Of a stretch of 33,905 nt of DNA, positions 7,625-19,047 are shown in pieces. This DNA comes from Gammaproteobacteria bacterium (GTDB taxonomy: Bacteria > Pseudomonadota > Gammaproteobacteria > UBA1113). Numbering within the stretch: position 1 is the first letter of the stretch; every line of letters starts with the position of its first letter. The notes below the pieces were generated by a model. The model saw only the letters and a program-made list of their open reading frames with translations. It did not search any database and was not told the DNA's origin. Where the stretch lies: assembly GCA_021156165.1 (NCBI GenBank), contig JAJNBM010000013.1:1-33905 (forward strand), read 5' to 3'. Position numbers and translations under genes: made by a program.

Positions 7625-7651
7625 AATATAGGATCAGTAGCTAAACCTGCT

Positions 7652-7894
7652 TTAAGCAGCTGGCGCTGCGCTAAAGCCTTTAACCTGCAATGAAGCAACT
7701 TTTTCCATAAGTGAGTTAGTAATTGCTGCACCTACCGCTGCTGTATTTTTATTACTAAAAAATGGTCCAATACCTTTCATCTGCTGCGCATTTTCATTGG
7801 CTTTGGCAAAGTCAACCTTATTCAGTGCATTTTCCATAGATGACACATTTTTAGACCAAAAAGAATATTTATTTTCATTTCTTTCATCAAACAT
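7652..7894 (-). CDS. Unknown 80-residue protein under a PmrA-type promoter
   Basis: No family recognised. The longest frame starts at an ATG at 7954, but the -10 hexamer ends only 12 bp before it, leaving no room for a ribosome site in the transcript. The ATG at 7894 has GGGGG 8 bases upstream and lies a normal leader length from the promoter, so the protein probably begins MFDERNENK. It is polar and Asn/Lys-rich in the first half, with a helix-prone, Ala-rich second half ending in SAAPAA. No signal peptide or membrane helix. A strong terminator follows, so the gene forms a unit of its own. Shared promoter design with three neighbours suggests a common regulon; the role is unknown. Confidence 0.74.
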   Translation of the reverse strand: MFDERNENKYSFWSKNVSSMENALNKVDFAKANENAQQMKGIGPFFSNKNTAAVGAAITNSLMEKVASLQVKGFSAAPAA

Positions 7895-7966
7895 TTGCTT
7901 ATCCCCCAAAATTGTTAATTTAAACTTATTGGCACTGCTTGCGCCATTTCCCATTACTATACCGCT

Positions 7967-7999
7967 ATTGTACCCGGTTAAGCTTAAGGAAATATTAAC
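7967..7999 (-). promoter_or_regulatory. PmrA-type box plus -10 for the 7894-7652 gene
   Basis: On the minus strand GTTAATATTTCCTTAAG (7999-7983) matches the PmrA consensus except for G at the first base, and TACAAT (7972-7967) follows after exactly 10 bp. This site decides the start codon of the downstream gene in favour of the ATG at 7894. Confidence 0.8.
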
Positions 8000-8208
8000 C
8001 CGCAGATTTATCTCAAACTTTTTTTAAATGGTTTAATTTTTTACATTAAAAATGGTTTTTTGTGTATAAATAGAGCATCTCTATGTGTTTTTAAGGGGAT
8101 CCTAGCGGAACTTTGTCATTGCTGTAAGCAGCTTACCGGGCAACTGCATACCTTAATCTTGATATTATTATATTCGGGGGAATCTCTCAGCTCACGAGGC
8201 AAGCCTTC

Positions 8209-8928
8209 TCAGAAATACTTCACTATCACCGCATTAATCCATTTTTCTCTTGAAGAATGGGCGCGCTCATAGGGGGCAAAGGGCGTTAAAACCCCGTCCA
8301 AGATCTGTATAGTTTGCTTCAATAAAACGCGTTCTTGATCATTTAAAGTGGCTTTGCTGCCGTCAGCGGTTATCAAACGAATACGACGCCACATCATTTC
8401 TTTAGTGGCTATATTTTCAGCAGTAGGTTCGTTCGTACAAAGGCCATAAATGCCCTCTAAGTAACTCCGCCATTCCCCGTCTAAAAATTCCTCCAATGCC
8501 GCTTGTTTCATTTCGCCTTTTTTATCCACATACTCCGATAACACATCGCTAAAGGCATCTAACTCTTTGGCTTTAGCAATATAATGCACTTTAAAATCTT
8601 CTTCTACAGCCTTTGCTATATCTTCAAACACCATATAACGATGCCAGGTGATGAGGTCATGCAGCAATAAAACATGACGTGGATGGTAGTACAATATTGT
8701 TTCCTCAACCCACTCGTGTTTTCCTAAAAAAGAACTCACGGCACTTCTTTCTTGCCATTCATAAGAATGTTTCGGCAAGCATTGCGCATCAATATAAGCA
8801 AAAAATTCAGTTTCACTTAAATCGCACGTCTTTAACAAATGCTCCAAAGTGCAATAATGCTGCTGCAAATATTGCTTTGTAGTTTTTTGCATTAAGAGAT
8901 CTTCTGTAATTTTAGCTTTTATCAGCAT
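8209..8928 (-). CDS. DUF6058-like conserved protein downstream of mlaD
   Basis: A 239-residue soluble protein resembling the DUF6058 family: an N-terminal YLQQHYCTLEHLLKTCDLSE segment, then CLPKHSYEW, and a helical remainder. The biochemical role of that family is not established, and the family call is from memory of the pattern. The ATG at 8928 overlaps the last 17 bases of mlaD, which suggests translational coupling. An ATG at 8892 (MQKTTKQYL) would fit the usual family start better and would remove 12 residues. It takes the position where mlaC is normally found, but shows no signal peptide and no likeness to MlaC, so it should not be taken as a substitute. Confidence 0.7.
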   Translation of the reverse strand: MLIKAKITEDLLMQKTTKQYLQQHYCTLEHLLKTCDLSETEFFAYIDAQCLPKHSYEWQERSAVSSFLGKHEWVEETILYYHPRHVLLLHDLITWHRYMVFEDIAKAVEEDFKVHYIAKAKELDAFSDVLSEYVDKKGEMKQAALEEFLDGEWRSYLEGIYGLCTNEPTAENIATKEMMWRRIRLITADGSKATLNDQERVLLKQTIQILDGVLTPFAPYERAHSSREKWINAVIVKYF

Positions 8929-9409
8929 TAGCGCTGTCCCCCGCCCCTGCTTTGTTTTTATTCACATTGAATAACAACTGTCCTATCATTTGCTCTAATA
9001 CGATAGCCGAATGCGTTTCGCTGATTACATCGCCATCCTTTAAAAATTGGGTAGCAAAGCCTGGCGATAGCGAAATATAATTTGACCCCAATAATCCAGC
9101 AGTAAAAATACTGGCTGAGCTGTCATCGGGAATATAATTGGCACTCTTATCCATACGCAAGATAACTGTAGCACGATAGTTTTGGGGGTCTAAAACAATA
9201 CTGCCCACTTGCCCCACTTTCACTCCAGCCACTGTGACTGGCGCACGTACTTTTAAATCGCCAATATTGTCAAATTGCGCTTTCACGTCGTAAGTATCAT
9301 TACCTTGATAGGTGGTTAAGTTACTTACCTTAAATGCCAGCATGAGTAAGCCCGCGATTGCTAATAAAATAAAAAACCCGACCAGCGTTTCTAAACTTTT
9401 TTGCCCCAC
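8912..9409 (-). CDS. mlaD: Phospholipid transport protein MlaD (MCE domain)
   Basis: MlaD is the periplasmic, membrane-anchored MCE ring of the Mla system, which moves phospholipids between the inner and outer membranes. The 165-residue product has one N-terminal membrane helix (about 7-27) and an MCE domain from about 39 (VKAQFDNIGDLKVRAPVTVAGVKVGQV) to about 117, followed by a helical tail of the kind that lines the ring's pore. Length is near the usual (E. coli 183). It starts one base after mlaE and overlaps the next gene. Confidence 0.95.
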   Translation of the reverse strand: MGQKSLETLVGFFILLAIAGLLMLAFKVSNLTTYQGNDTYDVKAQFDNIGDLKVRAPVTVAGVKVGQVGSIVLDPQNYRATVILRMDKSANYIPDDSSASIFTAGLLGSNYISLSPGFATQFLKDGDVISETHSAIVLEQMIGQLLFNVNKNKAGAGDSANADKS

Positions 9410-9410
9410 G

Positions 9411-10193
9411 CTACCATCCCCCCATCATCATTGCTGTTAATATAAAATCTAAACCCAATACGAGCAACGACGAATACACTACCGTACGCGTCGTAGCATG
9501 ACTAATACCTTCTGCTGTAGGCACAGCCGCGGCTCCTTGATATACGGCCATCCACGTAATCACCACACCAAATACAGCACTTTTAATAAGGCCATTGACC
9601 ACATCTAGGCGAAAATCCACACTGTTTTGCATATTACTCCAAAAAGCGCCGCCATCTACACCCAACCATTTTACACCGATTAAATCGCCGCCCCAGATGG
9701 CTACAGCGCAAAAGATAATAGTCAATAACGGCACACTGATAAATCCTCCCAGTAAACGCGGCAGCATGATGCGCCCTAACGGATCCACGCCCATCATTTC
9801 CATGGCATCCAATTGTTCCGTTGCTTTCATTAAACCAATTTCAGCCGTGAGCGCCGAACCTGCCCGTCCTGCAAATAGTAAGGCTGTAACCACTGGGCCC
9901 AGTTCGCGTACCACGCTTAAAGCAACCATTTGCCCTAACTCGCTGGTAACACTAAATTTATTTAAAATATTAAACCCTTGCAAACCTACCACCATCCCGA
10001 TGAATACGCCCGAAACAATGATAATGGGCAAAGATAAAACACCTGAGTTAAATAAAGTATGGGCTAATAAATGGAGCTTTTGGCTGGATCGCGGTTTACG
10101 CCATATGGATTTAGACAAGAAAAGACCCGCACGGCCTACTTCAGTGCAAATAGAAAGGCCCAAACGGCCTACGTGTTGTACAAACGTAATCAA
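9411..10193 (-). CDS. mlaE: Phospholipid ABC transporter permease MlaE
   Basis: MlaE is the integral permease of the MlaFEDB ABC complex. The 260-residue product has the family length and about five to six membrane helices. The hallmark segment FAGRAGSALTAEIGLMKATE, continuing QLDAMEMMGVDP, includes the coupling region that contacts the ATPase. It begins 2 bp after the mlaF stop and ends 1 bp before mlaD, so the three genes are tightly coupled. Confidence 0.96.
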   Translation of the reverse strand: MITFVQHVGRLGLSICTEVGRAGLFLSKSIWRKPRSSQKLHLLAHTLFNSGVLSLPIIIVSGVFIGMVVGLQGFNILNKFSVTSELGQMVALSVVRELGPVVTALLFAGRAGSALTAEIGLMKATEQLDAMEMMGVDPLGRIMLPRLLGGFISVPLLTIIFCAVAIWGGDLIGVKWLGVDGGAFWSNMQNSVDFRLDVVNGLIKSAVFGVVITWMAVYQGAAAVPTAEGISHATTRTVVYSSLLVLGLDFILTAMMMGGW

Positions 10194-10195
10194 GG

Positions 10196-11002
10196 TTATT
10201 TCTCCCCGCTGCTTAATAGATCAGCCATAAAATCACGTGCTGGGTAATGAAATGGTACCACGCCATCTGCCAAGCCATGCATAAATTGCTGTACGTGCGG
10301 GTTATCATCTGCCACCAAATTTTGGGGTTTGCCTGCTCCGACGACGTGGCCCCCCGCTAAAACATAAATATAGTCGGCAATACTCGCGGTTTCTGGCACA
10401 TCGTGTGAAACGATAATGGAAGTAAGTTGTAAAATATCATTAAGTTCTTTAATTAATTTAACCAACACACCCATTAAGATGGGATCTTGCCCGGTAAAGG
10501 GTTCATCATAGAGGATCAACATAGGGTCTAAGGCAATGGCCCGCGCCAACGCCACGCGCCTCGCCATGCCGCCAGACAATTCATTGGGGTATAAATCGCG
10601 CGCACCGCGTAACCCTACGGCTTCTAATTTTAACAATACCACATCGCGGATCATGGATTCCGATAACTTTGTGTGCTCGCGCAAAGGAAAAGCTACATTT
10701 TCATAGACCGTTAAATGAGTAAACAAGGCACCATTCTGGAACAACATCCCCATTTTGCGACGAATTTTGTACAATTCTTTTTGCGACAAGGTATTAATGC
10801 ATTTTTCACCAAAATACACATGGCCACTGCTGGGTTTCAACTGCCCCGTTAGCAGTCGCAATAAGGTGGTTTTGCCCGTTCCGCTAGGCCCCATAATTGC
10901 GGTGATCTTGCCCTGTTCAATATTTAAACTGATATTGTCGAAAATGGTGCGGCCATTGTGCGCAAAAGAAACATTTTCAACGCGGACCAACGCTTCAGAC
11001 AT
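10196..11002 (-). CDS. mlaF: Phospholipid ABC transporter ATP-binding protein MlaF
   Basis: MlaF is the ATPase that powers the Mla lipid transporter. The 268-residue protein shows Walker A GPSGTGKTT at 38-46, the ABC signature LSGGM at 142-146, Walker B LILYDEP at 162-168 and the His switch in IIVSHDVPE. Length fits the family. It is the first gene of the operon; the ATG has an AGGAAA ribosome site and lies about 30 bp after a sigma-70 promoter. MlaB and MlaC, needed for the complete E. coli-type system, are not encoded here. Confidence 0.96.
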   Translation of the reverse strand: MSEALVRVENVSFAHNGRTIFDNISLNIEQGKITAIMGPSGTGKTTLLRLLTGQLKPSSGHVYFGEKCINTLSQKELYKIRRKMGMLFQNGALFTHLTVYENVAFPLREHTKLSESMIRDVVLLKLEAVGLRGARDLYPNELSGGMARRVALARAIALDPMLILYDEPFTGQDPILMGVLVKLIKELNDILQLTSIIVSHDVPETASIADYIYVLAGGHVVGAGKPQNLVADDNPHVQQFMHGLADGVVPFHYPARDFMADLLSSGEK

Positions 11003-11032
11003 GGATTTTTCCTATATTCATTTTATGCACAG

Positions 11033-11061
11033 ATTATATAGAAAAGCGTTGGACGTAGCAA
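11033..11061 (-). promoter_or_regulatory. Sigma-70 promoter of the mla operon
   Basis: On the minus strand TTGCTA (11061-11056), 17 bp, then a perfect TATAAT (11038-11033). Transcription would start about 24 bases before the mlaF ATG. Confidence 0.8.
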
Positions 11062-11209
11062 CGAATAATTTACTTAAAATTTTCGTGTGTTCATTTTATG
11101 AATAAGGTATATGGAACAGACCCTAAACCTTACATAGCCAAACCCCCAAATTTAAGTTAAAATAATGGCCGCTTGGGGGGCCTATCTATATAATTACAAG
11201 GGGAATACG

Positions 11210-13852
<2,643 letters not shown>

Positions 13853-13864
13853 AGGGAGTAGCAC

Positions 13865-15241
13865 ATGCTATCATTGACTGAACTTACAGCAATCAACCCT
13901 GTTGATGGCCGCTATGCCGCGAAGGTTGAGCCTTTGCGGCCTTACTTATCTGAAGCGGCTTTGTTCCGCTATAGGCTACAAGTAGAAATCGAGTGGTTCA
14001 TTTATTTGTGTGAATCTAAAGAAATCAGCGAATTACCTGCCTTAAATAAAAGCACCTGCGAGTTATTGCGCAGCTGGTATCAACGCTTTAATTGTGATGA
14101 TGCCAGTGCCATTAAAAATATCGAGAAGAAAATAAATCACGATGTCAAAGCGGTTGAATATTTTTTGAAAGAAAAAATGGCGATGGTCGCTCATCTACAA
14201 GAAAAACAAGAGTTTGTGCATTTTGGCTGTACTTCAGAGGACATCAATAATGTCGCCTATGCTCTAATGTGGCAAGCAGCCATTCAAGAAACACTGCAAT
14301 CGCAATGCGCCGCATTGTTAAAACATTTGCAATCGTTAGCAAAACGAGCGGCAGCCACTCCTATGTTGGCACGCACCCATGGCCAAGCCGCCTCCCCTAC
14401 TACCTTGGGCAAAGAGCTTGCTAACTACAGCATGCGCTTACAACGCCAAATGGAACGCTTAAACACGATTCAGTTGCGCGCTAAATTCAATGGCGCCGTG
14501 GGCAATTACAATGCCCATCGCATTGCATATCCTGAAATAGATTGGCCCCAATTTAATCAAAATTTTATAGAAAAACACATGGGTTTGGCTTGGAATGGCT
14601 ATACGACACAAATTGAACCGCACGATGACATCGTCGCTCTGCTTTATGAACTCACACACCAAAATAGTATCTTCATAGATTTATGCCAAGACATGTGGGC
14701 TTATATTTCTATAGGCTATTTCAAGCAAGCTGCTATTGCCGATGAAGTGGGATCTTCCACGATGCCCCATAAAATAAATCCTATCGACTTTGAAAACGCT
14801 GAGGGCAATCTAGTCTTAGCCAATGCGCTGCAAACAACATTAGCGCAACGATTGCCGCTGTCGCGCTGGCAACGAGATCTGGTAGATTCAACTCTATTGC
14901 GCAATATAGGCGTATGCTTTGCCTACAGTTTTATTGCTTATCAAAGCTTACAAAAGGGCTTACAGCGTCTATCGGTGAATGAAGAAAAAATGATGGCCGA
15001 CTTGAGCCCCCAATGGGATATTTTAGCCGAAGCCATACAAACGATTATGCGCCGTTATCATATCTCTGAGCCTTACGAAAAACTGAAGGCCTTAACACGC
15101 GGTAAAGCCTTGAATGAAGAAAGTTTAAAAGCCTTTATTCACAGCTTGGATTTACCTAAAAACGTTAAAAATCAACTACTTCAATTAAAACCGAGCGATT
15201 ACATCGGGTATGCCCTAGAATTGGCCATGACTAGCAATTAG
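13865..15241 (+). CDS. purB: Adenylosuccinate lyase
   Basis: Catalyses two fumarate-releasing steps in purine synthesis: SAICAR to AICAR, and adenylosuccinate to AMP. The 458-residue product equals the E. coli-type enzyme in length (456). Visible signatures are TSEDINNVAYALMW, ARTHGQAASPTTLGKE with the catalytic His region, and the fumarase-superfamily loop GSSTMPHKINPIDFENAEGN with the catalytic Ser. ATG is preceded by GGGAG. It lies directly behind acnA. Confidence 0.97.
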   Translation: MLSLTELTAINPVDGRYAAKVEPLRPYLSEAALFRYRLQVEIEWFIYLCESKEISELPALNKSTCELLRSWYQRFNCDDASAIKNIEKKINHDVKAVEYFLKEKMAMVAHLQEKQEFVHFGCTSEDINNVAYALMWQAAIQETLQSQCAALLKHLQSLAKRAAATPMLARTHGQAASPTTLGKELANYSMRLQRQMERLNTIQLRAKFNGAVGNYNAHRIAYPEIDWPQFNQNFIEKHMGLAWNGYTTQIEPHDDIVALLYELTHQNSIFIDLCQDMWAYISIGYFKQAAIADEVGSSTMPHKINPIDFENAEGNLVLANALQTTLAQRLPLSRWQRDLVDSTLLRNIGVCFAYSFIAYQSLQKGLQRLSVNEEKMMADLSPQWDILAEAIQTIMRRYHISEPYEKLKALTRGKALNEESLKAFIHSLDLPKNVKNQLLQLKPSDYIGYALELAMTSN

Positions 15242-15366
15242 GCAATTTTTCATCTACCTGCTAAGCTTTAGAAGGAATGTAATAGAAATCCCTTTGTCTG
15301 CCCTAACGGGGGCAAATACGGGGGAGAGTCTTTACACGTTAATTCCTGTCTTGAGGTGTAATAAGT

Positions 15367-15924
15367 ATGACAAATAAAAGGAACCTAGCTGTGGAACAAT
15401 ATTTAGTTGTTTCAATTCTGGGACCCAATAGCATTGGGATTTTAAATATCGTTTCGGCACATATTAAGAAAAACCACTGCTGGATTGTGCGAGCACACGT
15501 AACAGTATTAGGCACTGCTTTTGGTATGCTGTTGCAAATCAACGGCAAATGGAATCATATTGCTAAATTAGAAGCAAGCCTGGACCCCTTAGCTAAAAAA
15601 AATGAATTCGCTATACATACCTTGCGGTGCAACCCCAGCGCTTACAACGAAAAACTCATTGCCTATAGCGTAGACATCATTACCACCCAGCGTCCAGAAA
15701 TTATCCCTACGCTAAGTGAATTCTTTATGCGACAAAAAATCAATATCAGCGACATGCATTGTGAAAGCTTTGCTGCGCGTCTAACCGGCACTGAAATGCT
15801 CTCCTTAACGATGAAAATTCATATACCCATCGATATTTCCTTGGCAGAACTGCGTGAAGAATTTATTAATTTGTGCGATGAATTGAATCTAGACGCCGTG
15901 ATGGAGCCGGAACGGGGGGGTTAA
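15367..15924 (+). CDS. gcvR: Glycine cleavage system regulator-like ACT-domain protein
   Basis: A 185-residue soluble protein with two tandem ACT-type domains (about 10-85 and 95-175), the layout of GcvR, which in E. coli binds glycine-responsive GcvA and represses the glycine cleavage genes. The first domain begins YLVVSILGPNSIGILNIVSA; the second contains PTLSEFFMRQKINISDMHCE. The E. coli GcvR is of similar size (190). In many gammaproteobacteria gcvR is near bcp and perM-bepA; here bcp is missing but perM and bepA are close by. A member of the family with a different target cannot be excluded. Confidence 0.82.
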   Translation: MTNKRNLAVEQYLVVSILGPNSIGILNIVSAHIKKNHCWIVRAHVTVLGTAFGMLLQINGKWNHIAKLEASLDPLAKKNEFAIHTLRCNPSAYNEKLIAYSVDIITTQRPEIIPTLSEFFMRQKINISDMHCESFAARLTGTEMLSLTMKIHIPIDISLAELREEFINLCDELNLDAVMEPERGG

Positions 15925-15938
15925 TATAGGATCTGTTG

Positions 15939-16988
15939 TCATCCCACCCGCGGCCAAGATTGCAATAATGCCTTTAATAAAATAGCCAAGGGAATAGCAA
16001 AGAAAATTCCCCAGAAACCCCAAATAGCGCCGAAGAATAGAATAGCGATGATAATAGCCACCGGATGGATTTTAACCGCTTCAGAAAACAATAAAGGCAC
16101 CAATACATTCGCATCCACAGCTAATAATACGCTATAAGCAATTAAAAAATACAGCAACGAGGATCCCCAGCCCCATTCTAAAAAAGCAACCAACACTACT
16201 GGCACCGATACCATCACCGCGCCTAGGATGGGGATTAAAGTTGCCACTCCCACCAGAACCCCCAGCAATACCGCATAGTTTAAATGTAATAATGAAAAAA
16301 GAATAAACGCTATTAATGCCACAATTACCACTTCTAGTAATTTACCGCGTATATAATTTCCCAATTGCATATCCACTTCATGCCAAATGGCGGAAATCAC
16401 GGTTTTATCTTTGGGTAAATAACGGTTACACCAAGCGCTAAGCCTGGCCTTATCCAACAAAAATAAATACACCAACATAGGTACCAGAACCAAATAAATG
16501 ACCAAGGCGAACAACGTAGAAATAGACGCTACTGAAAGGCTTAAGATCACACGGCCATATTTTAAAGCGTCTGTTTTTAAAGTAGCCACTATAGAGTTAA
16601 ATTGATCCGTTGAAAGGAGATCGGGGTAGCGCGCGGTCAATGTGATCAACAAGCGGCTACCGCGCCCTACCATGGCCGGAAATTCTAGCAATAAGGCGGA
16701 AGCTTGATGCCATAGTAAGGGCAATAAAACGAATAAACCTAACACCAATAAACTGATAAAAAATAAAAATACTGTAGTAACAGCTAACCAATGCGGCCAA
16801 TGCCATTTTTCTAGACGTATCACCATGTCTTCTAATAAATAGGCAATAACCAGACTCGTGAATAAAGGCACAAATAACTCACTTAAAAATCGCATTAAAA
16901 TTAAAATAGCAGCAATAGCAATCAGTAAATATACGGCCTGCGGCTCGCATAAATAGCGTTTGTACCAAACTTGTAAAATATTTAACAT
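15939..16988 (-). CDS. perM: AI-2E family transporter / PerM-like permease
   Basis: A 349-residue integral membrane protein of the PF01594 family with about eight hydrophobic helices: a pair near the N-terminus, a periplasmic/cytoplasmic section at about 95-150, then five to six more helices. The motif LLGVLVGVATLIPILGAVMV and the C-terminal FFGAIWGFWGIFFAIPLAIL are characteristic. The substrate is not determined by sequence; family members are annotated as AI-2 exporters or Na+/H+ antiporters. The E. coli perM gene neighbours bepA, as here. It begins 2 bp after tusA ends, so they form one transcript. Confidence 0.85.
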   Translation of the reverse strand: MLNILQVWYKRYLCEPQAVYLLIAIAAILILMRFLSELFVPLFTSLVIAYLLEDMVIRLEKWHWPHWLAVTTVFLFFISLLVLGLFVLLPLLWHQASALLLEFPAMVGRGSRLLITLTARYPDLLSTDQFNSIVATLKTDALKYGRVILSLSVASISTLFALVIYLVLVPMLVYLFLLDKARLSAWCNRYLPKDKTVISAIWHEVDMQLGNYIRGKLLEVVIVALIAFILFSLLHLNYAVLLGVLVGVATLIPILGAVMVSVPVVLVAFLEWGWGSSLLYFLIAYSVLLAVDANVLVPLLFSEAVKIHPVAIIIAILFFGAIWGFWGIFFAIPLAILLKALLQSWPRVG

Positions 16989-16990
16989 AT

Positions 16991-17224
16991 TTATGCCTTC
17001 TTGTGAATTAAAAAATAATATGCCGTTTCCGTACAGACCTCTTCCATTTGCACCTTAGCAGTGCTGAACAATAAGCGTAAATCAGCTATACTGGCCTTAT
17101 CGTCTACCCAAATACGTAACCGTTCATCCGCAGACAATTTTTTTAAGGCTTGTTTGGCTTTAAGTAAGGGTAAAGGGCAAACTAAACCTCTGGTGTCTAA
17201 AACAATTTCTATGTCATTTGTCAT
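16991..17224 (-). CDS. tusA: Sulfur carrier protein TusA
   Basis: TusA accepts persulfide sulfur from IscS and hands it on in the relay that makes 2-thiouridine at the tRNA wobble position. The 77-residue product has the TusA length (81 in E. coli) and the family's CPxP motif in RGLVCPLPLLKAKQAL, with the active Cys at 16. It is followed tightly by perM on the same strand. Confidence 0.92.
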   Translation of the reverse strand: MTNDIEIVLDTRGLVCPLPLLKAKQALKKLSADERLRIWVDDKASIADLRLLFSTAKVQMEEVCTETAYYFLIHKKA

Positions 17225-17278
17225 ATATAAACTGGCCTTAAAGATGCGAATAATCTAAAATTGTCTCTGGGTGGGATG

Positions 17279-17352
17279 GGCGGCTCAGAGCCGCCTCTAC
17301 ACCGCTTCGAGGCTCATGCTGTAAAGGCGTCTCGCGAGGCCCAACTACACAG
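17279..17352. repeat. Two GC-rich palindromic repeats upstream of bepA
   Basis: GGCGGCTC-A-GAGCCGCC at 17279-17295 is a near-perfect palindrome followed by TCTACA. A second, less regular unit at about 17322-17352 has TGTAAAGGCG, CTCGCGAG and TACACA. Both resemble a unit of the form TGTAGGGGCG-CTCGCGAG-CGCCTCTACA, which also appears partly at 23141-23166, 23798-23815 and 6848-6905. Between tusA and bepA no other feature is seen. Confidence 0.6.
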
Positions 17353-17491
17353 TAGCCGCGAAATACAATTGCCCTGTGTGATACAATAACCCTCTTAATT
17401 CCTCACCTCTTCAAGTGCAATAAAACAGATGTACTTTCCCCGAAAATGCACTATAATGTGGGCTAACTCCTCAAAGCGACTGAATTTAATT

Positions 17492-18937
17492 ATGATTTTT
17501 ACAACCTTATTTAAGCGCTTCATCTTGGGTATGGGCCTTAGCCTCGCCAGCTTATTATACCTACAAACTGCTTATGCCGATATCCCCCTGCCCTCTGCTG
17601 ATAGTAATGCCCCTACCCTCAGCGATTTACAAGAAGCTCAATTGGGAAAACAATTTTTTTTGTCTATTAAGGCCAGCGGACAGGTCATAGACGATCCCTT
17701 AACTAATGAATATATTAATACTTTGGGCAATCGCCTGGTTAAAGCGGCTAAAACCAATGGTCAGACCTTCCACTTTTTTGTGCTGGCTAACCCTGACATC
17801 AATGCGTTCGCAGGCCCAGGAGGGTATGTAGGAATTAATAGCGCCCTCATCATACAAGCCAAAAATGAAAGCGAAGTAGCGGGTGTGCTGGCGCATGAAA
17901 TCACCCACGTTACTCAAGGCCATGTGGCGCGTTCCATGGAGAAGGCAAAAGGCGTGGAATTATCAGCGCTAGCGGGTTTACTCGCCTCTATCGCTATTGG
18001 GGTTTATAATCCTAATGCCGGAGCTGGCGCAATGTCCGCCACCATGGCGGGCGCGCAACAAAGCATGCTCACGTTTTCGCGCAGCAACGAAGAAGAAGCC
18101 GATAATATAGGCATGCAAGTGTTATACAATGCCAATTTTAACCCTATGAGCATGCCTAATTTCTTTGAAACCTTGCAACGCACTCAACGTCTGTATGGCA
18201 CTATGCCTGAATTTCTAAGCTCGCACCCTTTAACTACGAATCGTATTGCCGACAGCCAAAGCCGCGCTAGCCACTTTCCTCCTAAGGCTTATTACGAAGA
18301 TCCCGGTTTTGATTTTTTGCAAAATCATTTGCGTGCATTAACTGCCTCTAACCGCCATGGTTTGGTGACGCAATATGAAAAAGAATTAACGCAAATAGCC
18401 CCGGCTCAACGCCCTGCTGTTGAATATGGTTATGCCGTAGCCTTAAAAAATGAAGGTAATCCTGCTAAAGCTTTGCCTATATTGGAACGTTTGCACCAAC
18501 AAATCCCCGATAATTTATGGATCACTATTGCCTTGTGTCGCAGTTATGCCGTGAATAAACAATTAAACCTCGCTTTAGATGAGCTTGCTAAACTACATGC
18601 CGCCAATCCAGACAATTATCCTATAGTATATTATTACGCATATACCTTGATGGAAAGCAATCAACCCAAATTGGCTTTGAATCTATTGCGTCAACATCAA
18701 TTGGATGATCCAGACGACCCTATTCCCTACCAATTATTATCACAAGCCCAAGGGCGAGCCGGTTTTGTATCCGATGCCTATCAAACCCGCGCCGCTTATC
18801 TGATGAGCATGGGGGCGCCAAAAGCTGCGCTGGATCAATTAAAAATGGCGCTGGCTTTACCCAATAATTTAGAGATAAATAAAGCAAAAATCAAAGCACA
18901 GATGGAAGAGGTGCAGACGAGTTTGAATGGTAATTAA
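17492..18937 (+). CDS. bepA: Periplasmic M48 metalloprotease / chaperone BepA
   Basis: BepA (YfgC) is a periplasmic zinc protease with a TPR domain that assists or degrades LptD and other outer-membrane proteins stalled at the BAM complex. The 481-residue product is close to E. coli BepA (487). Residues 1-29 form a signal peptide ending AYA, before Asp30. The zinc motif HEITH is at 135-139, with the third ligand region SNEEEADNIGMQVL further on, and the C-terminal half (about 285-480) has TPR-like helices. The frame continues upstream to 17429, but that would put 21 polar residues before the signal peptide, so the ATG at 17492 is preferred although no strong ribosome site is visible. Confidence 0.9.
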   Translation: MIFTTLFKRFILGMGLSLASLLYLQTAYADIPLPSADSNAPTLSDLQEAQLGKQFFLSIKASGQVIDDPLTNEYINTLGNRLVKAAKTNGQTFHFFVLANPDINAFAGPGGYVGINSALIIQAKNESEVAGVLAHEITHVTQGHVARSMEKAKGVELSALAGLLASIAIGVYNPNAGAGAMSATMAGAQQSMLTFSRSNEEEADNIGMQVLYNANFNPMSMPNFFETLQRTQRLYGTMPEFLSSHPLTTNRIADSQSRASHFPPKAYYEDPGFDFLQNHLRALTASNRHGLVTQYEKELTQIAPAQRPAVEYGYAVALKNEGNPAKALPILERLHQQIPDNLWITIALCRSYAVNKQLNLALDELAKLHAANPDNYPIVYYYAYTLMESNQPKLALNLLRQHQLDDPDDPIPYQLLSQAQGRAGFVSDAYQTRAAYLMSMGAPKAALDQLKMALALPNNLEINKAKIKAQMEEVQTSLNGN

Positions 18938-19047
18938 GAACTTCCGTTCCTCTAAGTAGGCTATGTTCGCAAAAGAAATATCCGCCTCTGCTCGCAATGA
19001 CGGGACCTAAGAAAATACAGTTACGATGAACTTTTCAAAAAACTTAT

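Noticed and set aside
7387..7626. Open frame of 79 codons on the plus strand between two small genes
   Set aside because: It starts with a non-ATG codon inside the opposite-strand promoter, has no ribosome site, and ends inside the terminator of the 7894-7652 gene. No family recognised; possibly a decayed remnant.
9595..10230. 211-codon plus-strand frame antisense to mlaE
   Set aside because: It is a mirror of the mlaE coding sequence, rich in Pro, Lys and Thr, as expected for the antisense of a membrane-protein gene.
19000..19020. Short motif GCTCGCAATGACGGGA after bepA as a repeat element
   Set aside because: It resembles widespread CGCAATGACGG-type dispersed repeats, but only one copy is present in this window, so a family cannot be shown.
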